DNA of 45,202 nucleotides. It comes from Bacteroidota bacterium. GTDB lineage: Bacteria; Bacteroidota; Bacteroidia; Chitinophagales; Chitinophagaceae. Made by a program: the position numbers and the translations under genes. Below are positions 7,407-13,998 of the stretch, piece after piece (position 1 is the first letter of the stretch; the number at the start of each line of letters is the position of its first letter). Location: assembly GCA_023392185.1 (NCBI GenBank), contig JAEVZP010000147.1, positions 1 to 45,202 of the forward strand, given 5' to 3'. Under the pieces are notes generated by a model. The model had not been told where the DNA came from. It made no database searches and saw only the letters and a program-made list of their open reading frames with translations.

Positions 7407-8096
7407 CTAGCCGTTGCGATGGTCGCTTTCCACCACGCCGTCGCGGATGCGGACAATGCGGCGCGTACGCGCGGCGATGTCTTCTTCGTGGGTCACCAGC
7501 ACCACGGTATTTCCGGAATGGTGGATGGCTTCAAAAAGATCCATGATCTCGATACTGGTTTTGGTATCCAGATTGCCGGTGGGTTCGTCGGCCAGGATGA
7601 GCGCCGGATTGTTGATGAGGGCACGGGCAATGGCCACGCGCTGACTTTGTCCGCCGGAAAGCTCGTTGGGCCGGTGGTGCGCCCGCTCGGCGAGGCCTAC
7701 TTTGGCCAAGCCTTCGCGCGCCCGCGCTTCGCGCTCTTTAGCGCCTACGCCGGCGTAGAGCAAGGGAACAGCCACGTTTTCCCAGGCAGAAAGGCGGGGC
7801 AGCAGGTTGAACTGCTGGAATACAAAGCCGATTTCGCGGTTGCGAATAGTCGCCAGCTCGTCGTCGTCGAGGGTTTTTACCGGCTGCCCGTTGAGCACAT
7901 AAGTTCCGGCATCCGCTGTGTCGAGGCAACCGATGATGTTCATCAGCGTGCTTTTTCCGGAACCGGAAGGCCCCATCAGCGCCACATATTCGCCCCGGTC
8001 GATGCTCAGGTCGATGCCTTTGAGCACCTGCAGGGCCTGATTACCCATGAAATAGGCTTTTTGGATACCGGAAAGAGAAATAACAGCGGGCGTCAT
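7407..8096 (-). CDS. ABC transporter ATP-binding protein, LolD/MacB type
   Basis: A 229-residue nucleotide-binding domain with all motifs: Walker A GPSGSGKST (42-50), Q-loop FVFQQFNLLP (Gln94/95), signature LSGGQ (146-150), Walker B ALILADEP (165-172) and the switch His in VTHEED. The NIIGCLDTADAG stretch after Walker A is typical of the MacB/LolD/FtsE group, which drives mechanotransmission-type export (lipoprotein release, drug or toxin efflux) rather than bulk import. The partner permease is not adjacent: the next gene downstream on this strand is absent within the convergent arrangement, so the membrane subunit must lie elsewhere. The ATG at 8096 is the first in frame. Family is certain; substrate is unknown. 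Confidence 0.88.
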   Translation of the reverse strand: MTPAVISLSGIQKAYFMGNQALQVLKGIDLSIDRGEYVALMGPSGSGKSTLMNIIGCLDTADAGTYVLNGQPVKTLDDDELATIRNREIGFVFQQFNLLPRLSAWENVAVPLLYAGVGAKEREARAREGLAKVGLAERAHHRPNELSGGQSQRVAIARALINNPALILADEPTGNLDTKTSIEIMDLFEAIHHSGNTVVLVTHEEDIAARTRRIVRIRDGVVESDHRNG

Positions 8097-8260
8097 CGTT
8101 GGGGTAAAGTTTCAGAAAGCGGGGTACAAAAACCAAATTTCCCGCCCCTGAATTCCGGAAATTCCAATGTGCTTCACAATTGCCCGATACCCGGTGCTTT
8201 GTTCCTTTTGCAGAAAAGGATTTGAGCGAATAAACGGTTCTTTTCTTCCTCCAAAAAGAA

Positions 8261-8290
8261 AAAGGAGCGCCTTTTCAGGGGCACTCCTTT
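8261..8290 (-). terminator. Terminator of the SulP/carbonic anhydrase operon
   Basis: Read on the minus strand, an 11-bp stem (8290-8280 with 8271-8261, one G-T pair) is followed by TTTTTCTTTTT, 60 bp past the carbonic anhydrase stop. Confidence 0.85.
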
Positions 8291-8351
8291 CGGACCGGAG
8301 GAAGGATGAAATTTCCGGAAAACAGCCTTTCCTTTCCGGAAAAAAACGACC

Positions 8352-9044
8352 TTATGCGGCGTCTGCCTGCGGAACGGCAGCCTTCAGCGCTTTTTTCAAA
8401 ACCGGCGGTGTTCTTTTTTCAATCGGCGGACAGAAATGGACGACGCCGCTGTAGAGGTCATACAGGGCTGGCACGACGGCTACTTCGCCTTTGTCCACCA
8501 GCTCGCGAATGATCTCGCTTTCGTCATACACGCGCTGGGCGTTCAGAATGGCGTTGCGCTTGGAGACATTGCGGTTGAAATCGCCGGTTTCCGCTTCGTT
8601 TTCGTGGGCTTTTTCATAATCAATCGCCGGCTGGATGCGCACTAAAACATCGGTCAGATGTCCCAGTTCCACACCTTTAACGGCTCCGGCAACAGCCCCG
8701 CAATTGGTGTGTCCCATGACCAGAATGAGTTTGGAACCAGCAGCGGCTACGGCATATTCCAGCGAACCGAGGATAGAAGGCATTATTACATTTCCGGCGA
8801 GGCGAATGGAAAAAATATCGCCCAGGCCCTGATCAAAAATCAGTTCGGCAGCCGTGCGGGAATCCATGCAGGACAGAATGGCGGCAAAAGGCAATTGCTG
8901 GTCGCGGGTTTGGTCGGCTTGTTCACGCAGATTGTGCTCAAGGCGCTCATTGTTGACGAATCGGTAGTTGCCGTCGCGCAGCATTTGCAGGGCAACAGCA
9001 GGCGTCAGGTCGTGGGGGCGGGGATGGCGGTCGGTAAAAGGCAT
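8352..9044 (-). CDS. Beta-class carbonic anhydrase
   Basis: A 230-residue protein with the complete beta-carbonic anhydrase active site: zinc ligands Cys59 (LSCMDSR), His112 and Cys115 (GHTNCGAV), and the Asp61-Arg63 dyad that gates the fourth zinc position. It reversibly hydrates CO2 to bicarbonate in the cytoplasm. It lies 60 bp downstream of the SulP transporter on the same strand, followed by a shared terminator, so the two are very likely an operon. SulP transporters and carbonic anhydrases are known to be paired or even fused in bacteria, implying bicarbonate transport linked to its interconversion. The ATG at 9044 is the first in frame and gives a normal family length. Confidence 0.93.
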   Translation of the reverse strand: MPFTDRHPRPHDLTPAVALQMLRDGNYRFVNNERLEHNLREQADQTRDQQLPFAAILSCMDSRTAAELIFDQGLGDIFSIRLAGNVIMPSILGSLEYAVAAAGSKLILVMGHTNCGAVAGAVKGVELGHLTDVLVRIQPAIDYEKAHENEAETGDFNRNVSKRNAILNAQRVYDESEIIRELVDKGEVAVVPALYDLYSGVVHFCPPIEKRTPPVLKKALKAAVPQADAA

Positions 9045-9104
9045 AGAAAGAAGTGTTTTTGGAGTTGAAGATTTTATTTAAATGGACGTTTTTCGGGAAG
9101 GGGG

Positions 9105-10757
9105 TCAGGCAGGCCTTTCATCGGTTTCGGCCAGTTCTTCCAGCAGCGTCACACCGCGCCCAGAGGTCTGCACCGGTTTTTCCGGTCTTTCGCTCAACAG
9201 GTCTTCGAAGGAAGTCGCATGCGGCTCAATGCCGGGAACCTTATAAACATCCCGAAACCCGATCAGCGACAGTTTCACGCCTTTCTTTTCCGCCATTACC
9301 GCATACTCCCGGATGATTTCCAGCACATCGAAGTCGATATACTCTGTGTGAGTTGCATCGAGAATCACAGCACTATTTTCCGGAATGGCGTAAAGCGTTT
9401 CGCGGATGGAGGCTTTGTTGAGAAAAGAAACTTCCTGGGCCAGCGAAAGCCGGATCACCTGTCCGTTGGAGTAACTGCTGCGCTGGTAGTAGTAAGGAAT
9501 GCGCAGGTTTTGGCGCAGCGTGTAAAAGATCGCCACCGCCAGGCCGATCCCCACGCCGGTCAGCAGGTCAGTCACGACCACACCTACGGTGGTCGCCAGG
9601 TATGGAATCAGCTGCGGCCAGCCGCCTTCGTGGTAGAGGTGACGGGCAATCGCCGGACGGCAGAGCCGGAAACCGGTAAAAATGAGGATGGCCGAAAGGC
9701 TGGCTTTGGGAATGTGATTGAGCACGGCCGGAAGCGCCGCTACACACAACAACAGAAGCACGCCGTGAAAAATGGTGGATCGCTTGGAGGTAGCCCCGGC
9801 GTTGATATTGGCCGAGGAGCGCACGATGACCGAGGTGATGGGCAGGCCGCCCAGCAGTCCGGAGATGATATTGCCGATGCCTTGCGCGCGCAGTTCGGCG
9901 TTTCCGGAAGTGTTGCGCTTCATTGGGTCAAGCTTATCAGTGGCCTCAATGCAAAGCAGGGTTTCGATAGAAGCCACGGCGGCGATAATCAAGCCGGTCG
10001 TCCAGACTTCCCAACGGGCAAAACCGGAAAAATCGGGACTGCTGAACTGTGCAAAGAAATCGCTGAACTGCTCCGGCACCGGCAGGCGCACCAGATGGGT
10101 GGCAGCCAATGCGAGCGACGAATCGACTGCTTTCAGGGCTTCGTTGATGCCCACCCCAATCAAGACCACAAGCAGCCCGGTAGGAACCATTTTGAATTTC
10201 CGGAGTGGCCTGGTGAGCCACAAAAGCAACAGCGTCAGGCCCAGGAGCGAAATCAGCACTGCCGCCGGCTCGATCTTCTGAATCTGACCGGCCAGATTGT
10301 CCCACTGAAAGCCGGTTTCGCCTTCGCTCATCTTGGTGGTGGAATACCCAATGGCATTGGGTATTTCCTTGATGATAATGGTGATACCGATACCGGCGAG
10401 CATGCCTTCGATAACAGCAGAAGGAAAATACAGCGCGAGGCCGCCTGCTTTGGCAAAGCCGAGCAGCAGCTGAAAAACACCCGCCAATATCACAGCACAA
10501 AGAAAAATTTCAAAAGACCCGAGCGTCGCCAGGGCGCTGACCACAATGGCGATCAGTCCGGCAGCCGGACCGCTGACGCTCAGCTGGCTGTGACTGAAGA
10601 AACCAATAACAATCCCACCGATTACACCGGCAACGATACCGGCAAAAGGCGGCGCGCCGGACGCCTGCGCAATGCCCAGACACAAGGGCAGCGCAATAAG
10701 AAATACAATAAGGCCCGCAAGGACATCCTTGCTTAAAGAAGGCTTTGAAACAGACAT
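9105..10757 (-). CDS. SulP-family anion transporter with STAS domain
   Basis: A 550-residue inner-membrane protein. The chosen ATG at 10757 (MSVSKPSLSKDVLAGL) gives the standard SulP beginning; the frame is open 42 codons upstream, but that part is cysteine-rich and unlike the family. The core has 10-14 hydrophobic segments with VFLIALPLCLGIAQASG in the first one, and GLLGGLPITSVIVRSSANINAGA in the middle, both conserved in SulP. Residues from about 440 form a cytoplasmic STAS domain (SAVILDATHTEYIDFDVLE). SulP proteins carry sulfate, bicarbonate, chloride or dicarboxylates; the carbonic anhydrase downstream favours bicarbonate, by inference only. It is the first gene of the two-gene unit. 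Confidence 0.9.
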   Translation of the reverse strand: MSVSKPSLSKDVLAGLIVFLIALPLCLGIAQASGAPPFAGIVAGVIGGIVIGFFSHSQLSVSGPAAGLIAIVVSALATLGSFEIFLCAVILAGVFQLLLGFAKAGGLALYFPSAVIEGMLAGIGITIIIKEIPNAIGYSTTKMSEGETGFQWDNLAGQIQKIEPAAVLISLLGLTLLLLWLTRPLRKFKMVPTGLLVVLIGVGINEALKAVDSSLALAATHLVRLPVPEQFSDFFAQFSSPDFSGFARWEVWTTGLIIAAVASIETLLCIEATDKLDPMKRNTSGNAELRAQGIGNIISGLLGGLPITSVIVRSSANINAGATSKRSTIFHGVLLLLCVAALPAVLNHIPKASLSAILIFTGFRLCRPAIARHLYHEGGWPQLIPYLATTVGVVVTDLLTGVGIGLAVAIFYTLRQNLRIPYYYQRSSYSNGQVIRLSLAQEVSFLNKASIRETLYAIPENSAVILDATHTEYIDFDVLEIIREYAVMAEKKGVKLSLIGFRDVYKVPGIEPHATSFEDLLSERPEKPVQTSGRGVTLLEELAETDERPA

Positions 10758-10894
10758 AAAAGGGGAAGATGGGCAAGCCTGTATTCTCTTTTTAAAAGAA
10801 AACACAGCGCTGCAATGACATAAAAAGAAACCACACGTACAAACGCGGCCCTTCCGACGCTTCCCGGAATAAGGGAAGCACACAAACAGCCGGT

Positions 10895-11209
10895 TTAGGC
10901 GGCCCGGTTTGGCGGGGGTGTTTCTATGTCATGAGCCCTGTTTCCCGGCATCCGGCAACCCGGATCGCCCCAGTGCGAAGCAGCAGTTCCATAATCGGAT
11001 ACCGCGACAGTATGGGCACGGGCATGCTTTGGGGAAAGGATAAAATGCGGAATCTCGTCTTCCAGCATCGTGGCCGGGTTGAGAACCGGTACATCATCCG
11101 GGTTCACATCGCTTCTGTCCATACAAACGGCTACAACCTTTACCCGCACTGAGTGGGGCAGGCATTGAAAGCCAAGCAGCAGGATGAGCAATAACGAAAC
11201 CAGTCGCAT
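10895..11209 (-). CDS. Small secreted protein, unknown function
   Basis: A 104-residue frame starting MRLVSLLLILLLGFQCLPHS, which reads as a signal peptide with a possible lipidated Cys16 (LGFQC is a poor lipobox, so cleavage by signal peptidase I is equally possible). The rest is hydrophilic, with several Asp, His and Pro residues, and matches nothing I know. Support for it being real: the signal peptide, and a perfect TATTTTTG -7 box ending only eight bases before the ATG. The opposite-strand frame in the same place lacks any such features. It lies 137 bp upstream of the SulP start on the same strand. Confidence 0.55.
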   Translation of the reverse strand: MRLVSLLLILLLGFQCLPHSVRVKVVAVCMDRSDVNPDDVPVLNPATMLEDEIPHFILSPKHARAHTVAVSDYGTAASHWGDPGCRMPGNRAHDIETPPPNRAA

Positions 11210-11217
11210 GAAGGCCT

Positions 11218-11225
11218 CAAAAATA
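11218..11225 (-). promoter_or_regulatory. -7 promoter box TATTTTTG for the small secreted protein
   Basis: Exact TAnnTTTG match on the minus strand, eight bases before the ATG at 11209. If used, transcription would begin at or next to the start codon, giving a leaderless message. Confidence 0.5.
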
Positions 11226-11323
11226 AATACCTCCGGATATAAATGCCTGTTTAAAAAATCCTAAACCGCTCGTGGCTTTTTCCCGGAAACAGCTTAGGTG
11301 TGGCAGAGCCAGGGCCGAATTGA

Positions 11324-11356
11324 AAAAGGGATGCACCTTGTTGGTACATCCCTTTT
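11324..11356 (-). terminator. Terminator of the T9SS-sorted protein gene
   Basis: Two 14-bp arms (11324-11337 and 11343-11356) pair with one G-T wobble around a five-base loop, ending in a T run on the minus strand, 43 bp past the stop codon. Confidence 0.8.
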
Positions 11357-11365
11357 GGAAAGATT

Positions 11366-11383
11366 TTTCCGGAAATTTCCGGA
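11366..11383. repeat. Doublet of the iterated palindrome TTCCGGAA
   Basis: Two octamers nine bases apart, between the T9SS gene stop and its terminator, with the same spacing as the doublets near 2409 and 18773. Confidence 0.85.
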
Positions 11384-11398
11384 ATAAAACGGTATTTC

Positions 11399-12403
11399 TT
11401 AGCGTACCGACAGCTTGGCAGTGCCGGCGAAAGTGCCTTGTGCAATGCGCACGAGGTACATACCGGTAGCCAGCGTGGTGTTAGCCACTGGCAGTACAAC
11501 CGTTTCGCCTTTGGCAGCAACGTTTTCAGTAGTGGCCACCACGCGGCCCGCGAGGTCGGTCACGGTTACGGTATAAGCGCCGTTCCCAGGAGCGGTAAAG
11601 GTGGCTTTCACATCGTTGGCAACGCCATTGCCCAGCAGGGTCAGCGGCAGGTTATTGGCAGCTGCGTTGGAAACGCCCTGTGCATTGTCCCAGGTGAGGT
11701 TAAAGTCGTCGATCTGCGTCGTAGCGCGGTTACCACCACCGGTAGTGACGGTCAGCGCTACAATGCGGATCCACATTTCCTGATTCATATTGTCCAGCGC
11801 ATTGCCAAAGTCGACATTGATCATGTTGCTGCCGATGGCCTTACCGCCGGTGGTCACAGTGCCGGTAACAGTCGGGGCGCTGGTAAAGGTCATTGGGGTG
11901 CCCGTACCATATTGGATAGCCCAGGTTGTAGTGCGGCCCGAAGCGGTATCGGCCGACTGCAGTTTAAAATCCAGTTTGAAGTTGGAGGAGCCTGCGGCAG
12001 GCATGAATTTGAAAACGAAAGCTGCGCCGGAGTCGGAACCGGGGAAGCTAGTGCTGGTAGCGCCTACCTGACGCACAGCGAGTGCCCGGTCGGTTATGGC
12101 TGCCTGCGAGGCAGAGTCGGCCGTGTAGTTGGCCAGCGTGACGCCGTTCATGGAAGCGCTGTTGCGGAAACCGCCCATGGTAGAGTTCCACTTTACCGGA
12201 GTAGCAGTGAATTTTGTGCTGCTTACATCATTACCGGCTGTTGTAGCCGAAGCGCCTGAGTAAACAGCCCATCCGGCCGGAAGTCCGTTCGCCAGCGTGT
12301 TAAAATCCTGAACATAGCTGGTTCCGGTCAGGTTGATGGCTTGTGCAGAAGCGCTAACGCCTGCAAAGGCAGCGGCAGCGAGGAGTAGTAGTGTTTTCTT
12401 CAT
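11399..12403 (-). CDS. Secreted protein with T9SS type A sorting domain
   Basis: A 334-residue exported protein. Signal peptide MKKTLLLLAAAAFAGVSASAQA (cleavage after about residue 21), then a beta-rich region of about 220 residues starting INLTGTSYVQDFNTL, a form common in Bacteroidota surface proteins with lamin-tail or choice-of-anchor modules. Residues about 255-334 form the type IX secretion C-terminal domain: YTVTVTDLAGRVVATTEN, then LATGMYLVRIAQG and the terminal KLSVR. Such domains direct crossing of the outer membrane by the type IX machinery and then anchoring or release. The passenger activity is not recognisable. It is downstream of the DUF5689 lipoprotein but separated by that gene's terminator, and has its own CACCTTTG -7-like box at 12434-12441. 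Confidence 0.85.
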   Translation of the reverse strand: MKKTLLLLAAAAFAGVSASAQAINLTGTSYVQDFNTLANGLPAGWAVYSGASATTAGNDVSSTKFTATPVKWNSTMGGFRNSASMNGVTLANYTADSASQAAITDRALAVRQVGATSTSFPGSDSGAAFVFKFMPAAGSSNFKLDFKLQSADTASGRTTTWAIQYGTGTPMTFTSAPTVTGTVTTGGKAIGSNMINVDFGNALDNMNQEMWIRIVALTVTTGGGNRATTQIDDFNLTWDNAQGVSNAAANNLPLTLLGNGVANDVKATFTAPGNGAYTVTVTDLAGRVVATTENVAAKGETVVLPVANTTLATGMYLVRIAQGTFAGTAKLSVR

Positions 12404-12499
12404 AAAGAAAGATTTTTAAAAAGGATTTCAGAGCAAAGGTGCAGCAAATATGTCGTATTTGAACGGGCAGCGCCCGGGGTAACAATAAGTTTATTTAAA

Positions 12500-12539
12500 A
12501 AAGAAAGCACCCGTCTGCAGGCAGATGGGTGCTTTCTTT
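12500..12539 (-). terminator. Terminator of the TonB receptor / DUF5689 lipoprotein operon
   Basis: A 19-bp stem (12500-12518 with 12521-12539, one wobble) with a two-base loop, ending in a T run in the minus direction, 24 bp past the lipoprotein stop. Confidence 0.88.
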
Positions 12540-12563
12540 GAAGACCAGTTCCGGGAGTAAGAT

Positions 12564-13919
12564 TTAGTTCACTTTAACATCATCAATCTCCCAGGTAGTC
12601 GTGCGGGCCGGATCGCCGCCTTCATAGCGCCAGGCAATCCAGACTTTCTTACCCTGAAAAGCACCCAGGCTGATATTGCCGCTGCTGGTAAACGGGCTGA
12701 AACTGGGAGGCGGCGATAAGGGCGCACGGGTAAAGGAAAGTTCATTCCAGGTGGCAGTTGTAACATTTCCGCTAAAATTGTCGGAGATGTACAGTTTCAG
12801 TGTAGCGCCGTTGTCATAACCGTTGGTATTGCGGAAACTAAGGTTTACGGCCTGGCCTGCCGGCAGTTCAATACCCGGTGTCACCAGCCAGGACTCGGCG
12901 GGATTGGCGCCGGTATTGAATGCCGAAACCACTGCGTATGGATTGCCGGTACTGCCGGAGCTGGAATGGCGCCACTTGATGTTGCCGGAAACCGCCGTAT
13001 TCGTCCACCCCGCAAGGGCAATATCGCCGCTGGAGGCCGAGCTAAAATCTTCTTTGAAAAGCGGACCGCAACGGGGACCGCCAAACTTTACATCCGCTGT
13101 ATCGCGAATCAGCAGTTGTGGCGTTTTCTGAGAGCCAGAAGTATTTATAAACACGGTATAAATACCGGTAATATCACCTTTGCCGCGTGGCAACTGGTAG
13201 GTATGAAAATCAGCATAATTACTAGTCCGAACGACCATAGAAGCACTTTCACCGGCACAGGTCTGGATGTTGCGGTTGGTGGTGGCTGTCGGTTCGGTAT
13301 AGGTTTTTCCGGTATCTACAAATTGCACCCCTTTAATGGTAATGAGTCGGTTGAGTAGCTGCTCATCAGGACCTAAAGTGAAATTGCGTACATCGTCGAA
13401 GTTTACCACTGTGTCCTTCGCCACATGGCCGATACTGGCCTTCACGATGTGTTGGGCAATTTTGCTGCCGCTGAGGCCCACAGAGGCTTTGCGGTCGTCC
13501 ACACTGGCACCCAGCACCGGCGTGCCGCCGTTATAGCTGAGCATCATACCCTGGAGTTTGATGTAGATTTTGCGGCCTACCGGGTATTGCGCATAGAGCC
13601 GGTAATCGTCGATATTGATTGCAATACCGCCGGTGCTGTCCTGCACGATGATCTGCTTGTAGAAATTGCCGGATTTGTCGTTGGCAATCACCACGGCTTC
13701 TGCCGTCAGGTCTTTCGTGATGCGCATCGTATCGTCACCGCTGCCATTAAACGAATACGCATTGTTCATCTCTTTGAGTTCACGAATGGTAGTATTGACC
13801 GGCAGATTGGGGTCATAGCCACTGGTGTCAGGCGGCAGGTCATTGGCCTGTTTCACGCACGAAGCGAAGCTCAGACCGGCGCCAAGCAGCAACAGGAGGC
13901 TGGAACGGAAAAGATTCAT
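12564..13919 (-). CDS. DUF5689 lipoprotein with C-terminal jelly-roll (choice-of-anchor J-like) domain
   Basis: A 451-residue lipoprotein. The signal peptide ends LSFASC with Cys21 lipidated. Residues about 40-270 fit DUF5689: TTIRELKEMNN at the start, the OB-like stretch IIVQDSTGGIAINIDDY, YPVGRKIYIKLQGM and a TPQLLIRDTADVKFGG end. From about 285 (FKEDFSSASSGDIALAGWTN) to the end is a beta-sandwich of the choice-of-anchor J type, ending TTTWEIDDVKVN. DUF5689 proteins are cell-surface or periplasmic partners commonly encoded next to TonB-dependent receptors, and their ligand is not established. Here the gene follows the receptor by 80 bp on the same strand and shares its terminator, so an operon is very likely. 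Confidence 0.85.
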   Translation of the reverse strand: MNLFRSSLLLLLGAGLSFASCVKQANDLPPDTSGYDPNLPVNTTIRELKEMNNAYSFNGSGDDTMRITKDLTAEAVVIANDKSGNFYKQIIVQDSTGGIAINIDDYRLYAQYPVGRKIYIKLQGMMLSYNGGTPVLGASVDDRKASVGLSGSKIAQHIVKASIGHVAKDTVVNFDDVRNFTLGPDEQLLNRLITIKGVQFVDTGKTYTEPTATTNRNIQTCAGESASMVVRTSNYADFHTYQLPRGKGDITGIYTVFINTSGSQKTPQLLIRDTADVKFGGPRCGPLFKEDFSSASSGDIALAGWTNTAVSGNIKWRHSSSGSTGNPYAVVSAFNTGANPAESWLVTPGIELPAGQAVNLSFRNTNGYDNGATLKLYISDNFSGNVTTATWNELSFTRAPLSPPPSFSPFTSSGNISLGAFQGKKVWIAWRYEGGDPARTTTWEIDDVKVN

Positions 13920-13998
13920 TGTTTGAAAAAGAAAAAAGGTGTTGAAAGCAGGCGACAGGGCGGCTGCGATTGAATTTTGTAAGAAAATTTCCGGAAAC

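Noticed and set aside
9219..10736. 505-aa plus-strand frame opposite the SulP gene
   Set aside because: Composition is rich in His, Gln and Arg as in antisense shadows, whereas the opposite strand has clear SulP motifs.
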